Source: Euwallacea fornicatus
Taxonomy: Eukaryota; Arthropoda; Insecta; Coleoptera; Curculionidae
Direction: 5' to 3'
Assembly: GCF_040115645.1 (NCBI RefSeq)
Contig: NC_089542.1
Span: 6,758,001 to 6,822,000, forward strand
Length of the DNA stretch: 64,000 nucleotides
Part shown: piece by piece, positions 1 to 10,820 of the stretch
Numbering within the stretch: the first letter of the stretch is position 1
How the letters are laid out: every line of letters begins with the position of its first letter
Position numbers and translations under genes: made by a program
The notes under the pieces: model-generated
Databases searched by the model: none
Told to the model about the DNA's origin: nothing
The model's input: the letters and a program-made list of their open reading frames with translations, nothing else

Positions 1-314
1 GAGATAGATAAAACTATTTTGCTTTAATGCAATGAACAGTAAGAACGAATCCGAAAGGAATGCTGTAAAGATGCCGAAGCATATTAGAGGGGTACTGAGA
101 AGTATAGTTCTGAACGGAAAGAAGAATGAGTTGAAAGGTAATGCTTGGTGGTATGGTAAACGGAAAAAAGTTAAGAAGTGCGTCAGGAAAGAGCTAGAAA
201 GAAATTATTGTAGAAAATCACAGATAGTGGAAAGGATAGGAAATGGAAGCTTCTTGATCCTCGGCAGTGGCGAAAGGAAAACATCTGCGGTACGCTTTTT
301 CGTTCTGGAGAGTA
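1..314. other. Non-coding stretch, no recognised feature
   Basis: A 106-codon lysine-rich frame lies at 32-352 (+), but it resembles no family I know and has no splice or conservation signature, so I do not call it a gene. Confidence 0.4.
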
Positions 315-430
315 GAATGCCCCTAGAGAATGACGTCAAAAAAATGTGTTAACCTTCTGTACGTCGGAGCTTTTTAATAAACACTTTTGACGTAATTTGC
401 CTGGAAATGTCGACTTGTCAGAGTATAGAA
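315..430. repeat. Dispersed repeat, copy 1 (partner at 35333-35478)
   Basis: This stretch shares an ordered set of short blocks with 35333-35478: a CTAGAGAATGACGTCAAAA-like start, then GTTTAATAAACAC and a TGACGTAATTT block. The partner copy has inverted ends, so both are probably copies of one small non-autonomous DNA element. No coding content is visible. The family is unidentified. Confidence 0.4.
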
Positions 431-1866
431 TTGGTACCCCTGGAGAGGTATACCAAGATTTTATAAGAATAAAGTTGAAGATAAAAGAGAGGCGTGATGG
501 ATTTTCTCGATAATCCGAAACAACGTTCATGGATGTGGCTGATATCATGGAGGAGATATCAATTCTTAAATTGAAAAATTACGACAAATTTCCAATTATG
601 GCCACATTGACAAGTTTCATTCGAAAAATTCTTTTAAAAGGAAAATTCAGAAATTTCGATAAAAGTGCTATTTGATCTGCTCTATAAACACTAAAATAAC
701 AAAAAAAAAAAGATGAATTTACTACTCAAACTTGGAGGGTACTCAAAAAAAATTGCAACTATACTATACTAGTATATGTATATTGGAGCCTGGTTTCACC
801 GAATATTATAGTTGGGAGGGGTGGAAGGTCGGTAAAAGAGACTAAGAGGGAGTGGAAACTAATCTGGGATATGTGTGAAGAATGGGATGGTAGAGGCAGG
901 TTGTGACGCAATGATTGTAAGACCAGCATTATGTATTTGGAGTAAGGGTAAAGAACTTCAATTTCTGAATAATACAGGATGTCTTAGGAAAAGTTGGATA
1001 AAAGCATTTGATGCATTCCTACGTCGCAGTATATCTGGATAACAAAAAATTCAAACGTAAATTTCGCAGGATTTTGAAATGGTTAGGAATTTTATTCCGT
1101 AACCGTACAATAAGTACCCGAAGTAAAAAAGTAGAAATTTACATAGGTACATTTTCCATACATTAAATATTTTTGGTCTTTTGTGAATAAGCTTCGAAAG
1201 GACTTAGCTATTCCTATAAAAGCATAGAGCTGAACAAAGAAGCTAAAATCGTTCAGAAAGAAATCGCGGAAATTCCTGACGACTTTGAGGAAAAATGTTA
1301 CAGTGCCTGGCTTACTGACGATATTCCTGAACTCAAATTATAGCTCTTTCTCCAGACACTTTTACGCCCCTAGAAGAGAAACTCAACACCTTTGATCGGA
1401 GAAAGAGCACTGATGAATTGCCTTTCTTGAGTTCTAGATTTTCCGCCATTTTTCTTTTATCTAAGAACGCTCTTGGCTTGTCCCAATCTACAATTTTGAG
1501 CCACAAGAACGTATTAAAAATCATCCTCATTTGAGTTGAAGTGGAATCATCGAAAGAGTCAAAAATTAAATATCTTGAAATCAGCATGGATTTTTTAGAG
1601 GTAGAGGCCAACTTTAGAGAATCTGTTGGGTTGTTTTAAGAGTACGCGATCAAAAAAGGCGAACCCGGGAATCAAGTTGATCTAATCTTCACACAGTGGC
1701 TCAATGTGAAAATATGATACACCTCCTAATTTGATAGATTTTTATTCATAGATTTGCATCTGCAACTTAACAAATAATCATAATTTTTTTGTAATATGCA
1801 TTTATATCTACTATCAAATAGCAAATAATGTGTTAAATCAACAATTGAAGAGTTTGTAATAAATAA
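431..1866. other. Non-coding stretch, no recognised feature
   Basis: AT-rich sequence with only short chance frames, the longest 92 codons at 1333-1611 (-). I see no family match, tandem structure or inverted ends. Confidence 0.4.
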
Positions 1867-1979
1867 GTAACCACATGATCAAATTGATCGCGCAAATGAA
1901 CTTCAATGTTTAAATATTGCCTACAATTAGTGACTATATTATTCCTTAGTAAAGTACATACATTATGTACATATGTAAT

Positions 1980-3720
1980 TTACTACTTCGTTGGTAAATA
2001 TTTGTTTGATATTACTTCCCGTCGACGATTTGAAACTGATTCCATTAATTTTCGGGTGTAATCGAGCGGTATGTTTTTCCATTCTCCCATTAGCGCTCCT
2101 TTTATTTCTTTCTTGTTCGATATGTGTTTTCCAATTTCTGCTTCTTCTAATTTGACCCAAAGATTTTCTACCACTTTAATGTCCTTTAATTAGAGCGGAG
2201 TCTTAAGTACATAAGGGCAGTTATACGAGGTATCCATTGACTTTGGCAGCAAAAATTCAGGGGATTATTCCGTGGACTATTCTAAGAATATTTTGTCTAT
2301 TAATGATTTTTAAAAAACCTCTTCGTTCCGAAGATACAAAACGAGAAGAATTTTGGACAGTAGTAATATTATCTTACTAAATATTACATGTGAAGCTCCT
2401 TAAACTACCAGAATTGTTGAAAATGACTACCTCCAGTTAGGGTGCAACAATTTAATCTTCTCATTGATTGCCGAAACTTTTCAAAAACACCAGGGTTGTT
2501 TTTTATTGAGTTAAACACAATAATGATCCGATTTGTCAAGTTTTCCACATTTTCCAGTGGAGTATTGTGAACTAGTAACGTTAGATGCCCCCACAGAAAA
2601 TAATCCAGGAGGTTTAAATCCTGGGATCCAGCAGGCCAAAAGTGAGGTCCACCTCGACCAATCCAGCGATCTCCGTGTGTTATTCTGGGGCAGAATGGTG
2701 CATGGTACGTCTTCCAGAAACTGAGGTAGTGTTTATTCTAAAAAGTTGCGCTACACCTTGCCGGTCAATCTTCCTGGTAGAAATATCGGTCCTATTAGCT
2801 CACATCGGTCGTATGTTTAATGGACACCCTGCATAACAACCATTCTTCGACTACCTAGGCTGTGCGTTTCGCATCAATGTCTTGATGAAATAGAAAAGTA
2901 TTTACAATATTTAATTTTTCCACGTTATATTTGAAGTTTTCTTTTAATATTTTAATATTCTTATGTTTGTCCATTATTCCGCCACTAGAGTGGAGCATCC
3001 CTGTGCCAGCACTGGACGTACGCCCCCACACCATTACGCTCCTTTTGCCGTGTCTTACGATAGTCTTTTGATTTTGTTCTTTAAGCTCTTCACCTGATCT
3101 TCTCCAAACATATCTACACCCATCCGATCCAAATAAATAAAATTCATTTTCATCGATAAATAGAACTGTAATCCAAAATTCTGGATCTTTATTCAAATGT
3201 TCCTTTGCAAAGGGCACTCTAATTTTCCGATTCTTTCCGCTAACGAATGGGTTTTTTCCTGGCAATTCGACCAGCAAGATTGCATTTTCTATTCTTATTA
3301 TTTCCGGATTAACTTTCTTATTTAAATATTTTCCAACTTCAAGAGCAAGTTTAGGGGCACTTAATCTGGGATTTTCATTCACTTGCCTTACAATCCATTT
3401 TTCGTCAGCATCAGTGAATATATTTCTTGGGCTCTCTTTTCTTTCTTGCGATTTTACCCTTCTTCTGGCATTTCTCTATAATGTGTTGAACTGTCGCTGC
3501 ATTTTCTTTTTATGATTTCGGCGATAGCCCTGATAGATTTTCCTTCCTTGTGATGGGAAATGGTTGGTTAACTAAGTTGTGTGTCCGTGCATCATGAATA
3601 CATTGTGTTAAACGTGACAAAAGTTGCTGGAAATTGCACCTTCGGCAACCTTTGTCATCAATTTCGCTGTTTCTATGAAAACCGTTGGATCGTTCACATT
3701 GAGCCAAATTATTCCGTTAC
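1980..3720 (-). pseudogene. Broken Tc1-like transposase
   Basis: The gene reads from about 3720 down to 1980. An N-terminal helix-turn-helix part (3390-3720) is out of frame with stops. An open block at 3382-2855 carries the NPRLSAPKLALEV linker typical of Tc1 transposases, the first catalytic aspartate in FIDENEFYLFGSDG, then GKRSVMVWG and a FLFHQDIDAKRTA block holding the second aspartate. The reading then hits a 606-bp insertion after VVEEWLL. The C terminus resumes at 2220-1983 with ENLW, the block that carries the DD34E glutamate, and ends ISNKYLPTK before a stop. Stops, frameshifts and the insertion make it non-functional. The family assignment is firm from motif order; the exact start is not determinable. 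Confidence 0.85.
2226..2831 (-). mobile_element. Internally deleted mariner-like element nested in the Tc1 transposase
   Basis: Ends are inverted: the low end begins CGAGGTATCCATTG and the high end, reverse-complemented, CAGGGTGTCCATT. A TA (2224-2225) precedes the low end. On the minus strand it keeps the C-terminal part of a mariner-like transposase: LPQFLEDVP, then, after a frame change, RWIGRGGP and SQDLNLLDYFLWGHL (the catalytic-domain end), then a closing RQSMRRLN...GGSHFQQFW-stop. The segment that normally holds the second aspartate (QHDGAP) is missing, so this is a deletion derivative. It splits the host Tc1 gene between codons that are adjacent in relatives. Confidence 0.8.
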
Positions 3721-4034
3721 GAAATATTATTTAATCCTTATTCGTTTAAGATAGATAATTTGAAAATATATACTAATTAAAAAATATAAAAAACGAGAAT
3801 TCCTTAGTGTTTATAATTAATTCATCACTTCATATACCTTCACAACTTAACTTCACATTCATTAATTCATAACAACTACTAGCTCAACTAAATCTTAATA
3901 AAAACACTATAAATCAAAATTACTGTTTATAAGCGCACTCTGCACCATTCCTGCAATGAAATGAGCTCTTGAAATTTGTATATATCACTTAAACTTTGAT
4001 ATTCATTTGTGCGGTCAATTTGTCCATGTGATTA

Positions 4035-6087
4035 TTTAATGATTAAAGGCGTTGCAATTGTTCATTTGGCACATTATTTCGAATGTATAGATGTCAAAAT
4101 GTACCATAGAAATGTTTATCATTATTTGTCGAGATGCGCGTGCAAATCCATGAATAAAAAATGACCAGCTTATGAGGTACAGCATTTCCACTTTGAGCCA
4201 CTGTAGATCTACTAATAAGCTGTTAAATGGAAATTTCCGCCGTTGAACTCGCAGCATCAACACGCCATAAAGAAGCGATATTTTCCATAATAAATAAATT
4301 TTCACCAACAACAAAATTGGCTGACACCTCTGATATTATATCGCCGTTATCCTCCTCAAACCTCACTCGAAAATAACAATATCCTCCAGTAATTCCAGCC
4401 ACACCGCCGATTGTGCTCTGTACAATGGAGGCTTTGTTGCGTTGAAATAAAATGGAAACTATTAGCTCCGAAAGGGGCGTGCTAAATGGAAATCGGAACG
4501 TTATAATGTTTAATAAATCGTTCCGGCTAATTGATAACTAAAGCTATTAATTACGGCCGTTTAAATTATAATGTAAATCGGACATTAGCAGTAAATGTAA
4601 ACCTGACAGTGATTTGCTGAATTCCGATTTAGTAATGCCGAGTGAGGTCAGGTTTACGTCACGAGTTCATTGGCTCCAGTGAAAAAGTCCTAAAAATCTA
4701 ATTTCATTGAAACCACAAAACCCGTCGGCCCGGATAAATATAATCCAGAAAATTGGATTATCGTTCAAACACCATGCACCGGAAACATGAGCTGGTACGT
4801 CAACAACGAAACAACAGAAGCGAATTTGGGCATAATTAAAGGGCCAAATGACGAAACATTGGCGTATAGATTTTAGCTCTAAATTGTCAGCCTCTTCTGG
4901 GAAATACAGATTTGCATCCTAATCCAATCAGGCTTTAGACTGAAAACTTGATAGATTTTCGCAGATTTCCCTTGTAAATGAACGCGAACACAAACAGTCT
5001 TTACTACCCATGAATATACATGGCAAACGGCTTTTCCAGGAGAAATTTCTAAAAGCTTAAAAATCCGGCTGGCAATAACTCAAAGGGCGAACAAAAAGCC
5101 GACTTTTAACCGTCTGAAAGGGAGGCAGGGCATTGTAAACTGGCCCATGGAAACAGATTTATGTGCGGCTAATTCTTTCCATACGCGCGGAATGTGTATG
5201 AAGACCAAGCGAAGTTCGGCCCTGCCCGGAAATTTGTCAGGGATCGAAAAAAGTCCAGACCATTAAACCGGAGGAAAAACAAAAGAGAGGTATGCAAAAC
5301 GCGGCCGGGGAGCCATAAATCTGAATTTTATGGAAACCGTTAGTGGTTGGCTTTCACGAGTTCGCGGTTTATCTTTTATTGAAATTAATACTGCGAAACT
5401 ATCGGGCGAGCCGAGACAAGGAGACTTTTTCAGGTTTAAATGCATTGATTTATGACAGGAGATTGAGCTGAAATCGGGCCAATTTATGCCAATGGGCTCT
5501 ATAGGACAAAACGGAATGAAAAACCTTTTTGTGGCTTAGTAATCTGCATTTGAATTTAACGCTATATTCTATCTAAAGCAGATTTGAGATGTATAAATAT
5601 CAAATTTCTACCAGAAATTTTAGTAAGTCCATTGACCGCATTCAGGAAGCAGCATCGCTGCAGCGGCTGGCAAGAAGCGGTGAAGCATATTTTGCTGGAA
5701 GGTCGAATTTTGACTCTTCAATTTGCACAATATCAAATTAGAAGCTATTCGTTGAATCAAATTATTAGACAAAAAGCAGGAAGCGAATTCAAACTCGAAC
5801 TTTTGCACCGCTACGCATACCAACTTTTTAACGACCAAACGTCTCTTTGTAGGATCAACACTTTTTTTATGAAATAATTATGGTTTCTGAACGATTTCTT
5901 AATTATTCTAACGGATTTTACGTAGTCTTCTATATTGGCATCACCAGAAGTTTTAGAGATATTTAATCGCAATTTTAAAGTCCGGAAGCCCGTCCACGTC
6001 TTTGAAGAGAGTTTGAGTCTTCAAGATTCAATGAAGTTTTAGACCGTATCTACAACTATATTGAATCTATTTGAACATACATTTAAT
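4035..6087. other. Non-coding stretch, no recognised feature
   Basis: Mixed-composition sequence without a convincing gene. Open frames such as 5584-5877 (+) and 5620-5838 (-) overlap on opposite strands and match nothing I recognise. Ordinary intron is the simplest reading. Confidence 0.4.
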
Positions 6088-6459
6088 CAAGGTTCGGAAA
6101 TAATTACTCATGAGTTAACGTTTTCAAAGTAATTATTTCGCTCACGAGTTATCCATAATACTCTTATAATTTAGACTCGTAACTGGGTTGTTTTCAAATA
6201 ACTCATACATCAAATCTATAACTTATATACTTACGACTTATATTTTAAGTAAGAGACTAAAATTAAAAATTGAAAACAACGACAATTTTAAAGTTTAATA
6301 TTTACAAAAAAAAGGAAAACATTTTTAAGCTTAATTTTTATTGGTATTTATGATATAAATTAATTTAAAACACTACATATATAAAAAATGGAACAGCGTT
6401 CAGTGAGCCTCGCGCAAACAGTCGAGGAGTAACTCAGGAGTGAATATTTCCGAACCCTG
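6088..6459. mobile_element. Candidate hAT-type MITE, 372 bp
   Basis: The left end starts CAAGGTTCGGAAATAATTAC and the right end, reverse-complemented, CAGGGTTCGGAAATATTCAC, giving about 30 bp of inverted similarity. Several short AACTCATGA or GAGTTA blocks recur inside and just to the right, as in elements with subterminal repeats. The CAGGGTTCG start suggests hAT, but the flanking 8-bp sequences match poorly, so no clear target duplication is visible. There is no coding capacity. Confidence 0.55.
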
Positions 6460-6985
6460 GCATAAATGACATCCCCGTGATTGAGCATCTTGAATTTTGT
6501 GAATAAGTCATGAATCCAAAAGTAACTCGGGAATCACAGTTAAGAACTCATGAATGAGTTTTTTGGAATTTTGCATTTAATCTACCCATTTGAAGCTTAA
6601 AAATTTCCCTAGGAGAAGAAAATTCTTTACAGATTGCCACTTCGACATCTTTAGGAGCAAAAATTCATTTCAGAACTCGAAAGAACTCTCTTATAAGCGT
6701 TGTCCAATTTCTATGGAAAGCGTCTTAAGAATTCCTCAAACAATAAGAAATAACCTTAGTGACCGAACTAGTCCTGAAAACCTAACCGTGACGAACTTTT
6801 TCAAAAAGTTTCCAAAAATTTTTTTGACACCCGAAGTATGGTCCTATACATTGACAAAAATACCCTTAGATCGCAAGACACACGTTCGAATCTTGAATAA
6901 TATTTTTTATAGAGAATGCTGAAATCTGATGAAAATCATAACACCTTTGACTAAACTGTATAGTTATTATGGATTTATCCCCATA
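6460..6985. other. Non-coding stretch
   Basis: Contains further AACTCATGAATGAGTT-like short repeats up to about 6565, perhaps the remnant of a second copy of the preceding element. A 110-codon frame at 6590-6922 (+) has no recognisable family. Confidence 0.35.
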
Positions 6986-7415
6986 CAATGTGTCCAGTTT
7001 AACGTGATGTAATGGGCTTTTTAGACGGTACTCTGTTCTTCTTGTTGGAGATGCAAGGTAGATTATAAATTAGGAAAAAGTTACTTTTTTTACATGCCTA
7101 ATAAGTTAGAGTAAACTAATTCTTTTCTGAACGCATGCGTCTAATGTGAAAATAATAAAATTGACTATTTTAAACATGTTGCATATGTTATCCATTATTG
7201 AAAAGACACTTGCAAAATTTACAGAGTATGTTCATTTCAAAATTACTTAGACAAAAATATAAAATGTAAAGTTTTCACCTGGTATGTATGAAAGGAAAAT
7301 GCACGGTATTATGCGACCTTAGATCCCCTTTCCAAATAAACCCATCTCGTAGTTCTAACTGGTTGGAGTACGCCCATAAGAGTCTCACGTACATCTTGTT
7401 AAACTGGACACATTG
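6986..7415. mobile_element. Small inverted-repeat element (MITE), 430 bp
   Basis: The first 18 bases, CAATGTGTCCAGTTTAAC, recur exactly in reverse complement at the right end (7398-7415), and weaker inverted similarity continues for some tens of bases. A TA lies just left of the element (6984-6985); the right flank is TT, so the duplication is no longer intact. No transposase is present. Confidence 0.6.
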
Positions 7416-7828
7416 TTTACATATAACAATTGTTGGCGAACATTGTGAACCCCCGGCAAGGCTACAGTTAAATGTTATAAACGAAATTATTTAACTAGTC
7501 AGAGTACCCTTCATATAGTTTATAAGAAAAATACAGTTTCAGCATAATACATGTAATAGCTGCTACCTCTATGATCCTAATAGGTCATCTGTGTTACAGG
7601 CAAAAGTATACGTTACACACTTTACAAACTTAGTTTTTTGTACCCACTACACTTGTGCACAGGGCCACTGGATACTAAATTCTTAAAATTTAGTTGCCAG
7701 TATGACTGATCTATTATCGACACATATTCACAAACTGCTAGTCCTGCCCTGCTGCTTAATCACGGCGAATTAGTTATTAAAAAAAGCAGACAGTAGACCT
7801 ACTTTCCTGTTTGCTGCATATGTTTATA
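7416..7828. other. Non-coding stretch, no recognised feature
   Basis: No frame, repeat or inverted end that I can support. Confidence 0.4.
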
Positions 7829-7830
7829 TA

Positions 7831-8260
7831 CAGCGCCTGTAAAAAGTATTGCAACACGTTTATAACTTCCATAGACCTGATATTAAAAAAAACCTTAAAC
7901 ACGTATAATTTTTATTTAAAAAATGTATTTATTGCATTATTTTTTATCTTCAAATTTTTCAACCCTCTCGAGTTACCTCTACTAACGTTTTATTTTGAAA
8001 TGCAAAAACACCCATTGTAGTATATCGAATAAAAGATAATTCACTAAGGGATATAACGGTATACTCAGAACTGAAATTGGGAAAAAATTTGACAGTATGG
8101 TTCATCCACTGAAAGCATAAGTAGGTTTTTTGAATATTTTTGAAGAAAGAAATGAAACGCCATTGGTTCTTCAGAAAATAAAACTAATTCTAATTGCCCT
8201 GTTCGTAAATGTCTAGGGAAAAAAACTCTTCGATATTCTCAGGTAAGAAAGGATTGATAT
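7831..8260 (+). mobile_element. Truncated end of a long-TIR mariner (same family as 23776-25581)
   Basis: Starts CAGCGCCTGTAAAAAGTATT after a TA at 7829-7830 and aligns over at least 250 bp with the left terminal repeat of the element at 23776, with weaker similarity for roughly 150 bp into its internal 5' part. The transposase region and the right end are absent. It is a solo left end, from deletion or aberrant transposition. Confidence 0.7.
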
Positions 8261-8849
8261 CTTTTGGGAACTTTTATAAATGTCTGTATTATCAAACTTA
8301 AATTTGCGAAATTAACGAAGTATTTTCTTAACAAAGAGTTTTTGAATTTCAGTTACCTTTTATAACATATTAGGGTTCGTTCCGAACGTAGAATTCATAA
8401 TTTTGTGACATCCTGTAGCTCTTATGAAGTGTAATGAATTATGATCTTAATCATAATTCATTCCTTAGAACAAAAACAAATTATTTTAACGTTAAACTAT
8501 AAAAATTATGTATCAAAGCTGACCTGACATTCACATCAATAGCACAAAATTTTTTAGGAACTTTTTTCAAATTTGTCCAAGTCTCTCAGAATATCTCAAA
8601 ATAGTTACTGCATGTCATTCTGGAATATTTTCGTCATTTCAAACTACTCAAAAATTATCTCCCTTCAAGACCTTCGGGGTTACTCAAAAGCCCAAAATCA
8701 TTCTTCATCGGGGTTGAATGTAAAATGGTGACCTTGGAATTTTCTTTTTTTTTCAGAAATTCTTGAAACATCTCCCCTTATTTTCACCGTAAAGTTATTT
8801 CTGGAAATTAACTACCGTATGTCACATAACAGCTCATCAAGTGAATGCG
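8261..8849. other. Non-coding stretch, no recognised feature
   Basis: AT-rich intronic sequence without a supported feature. Confidence 0.4.
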
Positions 8850-9561
8850 AGGTGGTCTGTTGTGCTACAAACGGATATAGATATAGTAAAATACGTTTTC
8901 CAAAATATTTGGCAATATGTAACAAAAAGTCCAAATTTTCTGCCCTATTTTAATGAAATTCTCTCCAGTATGACTTGTTGCACGAAGAATGTGGAAAATC
9001 GCACGTTAAAGAAGATTTTCCTGATATTCCAATAGGAGTATTTTGAATTATTTCGTCTATTTTCAGAAGAAAGCACTAGCTTTAGATAAATCAAACACTC
9101 AGCCTCCTCACGTTAGGTGCCACTAAACTCCAAAAAATTTTCAGGTTCTTCCATATTAATGAAGCTATTGTCCCTAGTTCGAGACTTGATTCAGAAAATT
9201 CCTTTATAACCATTCTAAATTGATCAAAAGTTCTGTTGAGATCATTCTAGATTGCACGCAGATCATCCCGGCAGATGTGGGAAAAATTATGGATTAGAAG
9301 TAAAACAAAATTTCGAAATGAAAAACTGAAAATTGTAATCCTGGCTGTGAAGAAGAGCGGCGTTAATCGTATACATTGAACTATACAGAAAGCCTAGTGA
9401 AGGAACCAAATTGTCAATAGATGCGCAGGAAGCAGGTATTGACTGGCACAAGAAAACTTTCTAATTAACGATATAACAAATAGGAATTTTTGATAAAGTT
9501 ATATTTATTAGAATAAATTAAATAATATGTATGAGACAGAGACAATGGCAAATAGTCACGC
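8850..9561. repeat. Unidentified repeat 'X', copy 1
   Basis: About 700 bp that aligns collinearly with 42093-42768. Shared landmarks include ACGGATATAGA near the start, CTCCCCACGTTAGGTGC-like sequence in the middle, and AGGAAGC..GGCACAAGAAAA near the end. Short peptides can be read on either strand but all are broken and none carries a domain I recognise. It ends directly at the TA before a mariner, as does copy 2. A short third match occurs near 44860-44920. Confidence 0.65.
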
Positions 9562-9563
9562 TA

Positions 9564-10818
9564 CGAGGATAGTCCCAGAAGTATCCGACTTAACACTTAA
9601 AGAAAAACAAATATTAAATATTATTTTTAAACAGTCCCCCTTGAGGTTGACACACTTTTCCAGCGATGTTCTATAGTCTGTTTATAGTAAAAGACTTGAA
9701 TGTTCTAAAATAGGCATCAACGTCGCACTTTATTTCTTCACTATTAGCAAATTTCTTTCCACCGATTAATTTTTTCAAACGTTTGGAAATAGAAAATAAT
9801 CTGAAGGGGCTAAGTCTGGCGAATAGGATGGGTGAGGAAAAAGTTCGAAATCAAGTTGATTGATGTTGGCCATCGTCATGACGGAAACGTATATTGGTGC
9901 GCTGCCTTGATGAAACAAGACTTTTTTCTCGCCAAATGCGGTTTCTTTTCCCTAATTTCCTCGCTCAAACGCTGCAATAAATTTTTTTAATGTTCTCCGT
10001 ATATTGTTTTTCCTTTAGACAAAGGGTGAATAAAAATTATCTCACGTGTATTCCAAAAAAGTGTCACGTCATCACTTTTCCTGCAGATGGAACAGTTTTC
10101 GCTTTGGTGTCCATCTTTGAGTCCATTGCTTTGACTGTTCTTTCCTCTCAGGTATGAAAGGATGGACCCATATTTCATACACTGGTATGAATCACCGCAA
10201 AAACTCGGCTTTACTGTTGCGAAACTTTACCAACCACTCCTTGGAACGTTCTCACTTCACAGTTCTTGTTCTATTGTGAGTTATTGCGGCACCCATTTTC
10301 CACACAGCGTTTTCATGTCCAATTGTTCGGACGAAATACGATGCACAGTACTTTTTGAAACGCCCATCTTTTAGTAGGGTTTTGTGAATTTTCGTCACAA
10401 TTTCTGGAGTGGTCGTCAAATTTGGAGTGCCAGTGAGTCGACCACTGCGGAGTTCGTCTCGTCAGCTCATACGACCACGTTTAAACTTTGTCACCCAAAA
10501 TTTTACACTTGTTAACAAAGAACCATGTTCCACCGGAGTAGAATCTAACTCCGCTTCGATATTGGACGGACTAAGACCTTTGAAATGAAGGTATTGAATC
10601 ATGTGATCGAGGACTAAGGTTTTGCATGTTCACAAAATCGCTTAAAACGTTCACTAAAAATGGCTCCAAAACAGGCACAAATCAACGTAGCACCCTCAAA
10701 CTTTAGACATTAGCTTTTTAAGGTTAGTCCAGGTTAATTCAGGCGTTAGTAATATAAGTAAATTTTTAACGAAAAATTGCCATCTGTGTCGATTCGGGTA
10801 CTTCTGGAAATGCCCTGG
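9564..10818 (-). mobile_element. mariner element 'a' with decayed transposase
   Basis: The left end reads CGAGGATAGTCCCAGAAGTA; the right end is a diverged reverse complement (GGGTACTTCTGGAAATGCCC...). TA flanks both ends (9562-9563, 10819-10820). The length of 1255 bp is normal for mariner. Minus-strand coding remnants include the block around the first catalytic residue (10178-9987, with DARGIIF-like WNTREIIFIHPLSKGKTI) and a C-terminal HRW..CVNLKGD-like stretch near 9690. Many stops and frameshifts; a pseudogene. Same family as copies at 41328 and 42771. Confidence 0.85.
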
Positions 10819-10820
10819 TA

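Larger units (their letters stand above)
1869..4032 (-). mobile_element. Tc1-like transposon (DD34E type), interrupted by a mariner-like insertion
   Basis: The two ends are inverted copies: reading inwards, the low-coordinate end begins ACCACATGATCAAATTGATC and the high-coordinate end, reverse-complemented, ATCACATGGACAAATTGACC, with similarity running for about 45 bp. TA dinucleotides sit immediately outside both ends (1867-1868 and 4033-4034), the hallmark target duplication of Tc1/mariner insertion. Without the 606-bp insertion at 2226-2831 the element is about 1.56 kb, a normal Tc1 size. It encodes one transposase gene on the minus strand (see the 1980-3720 entry). Confidence 0.85.

Noticed and set aside
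32..352. 106-codon lysine-rich frame
   Set aside because: Composition-driven; no known domain and the 3' part overlaps a dispersed repeat.
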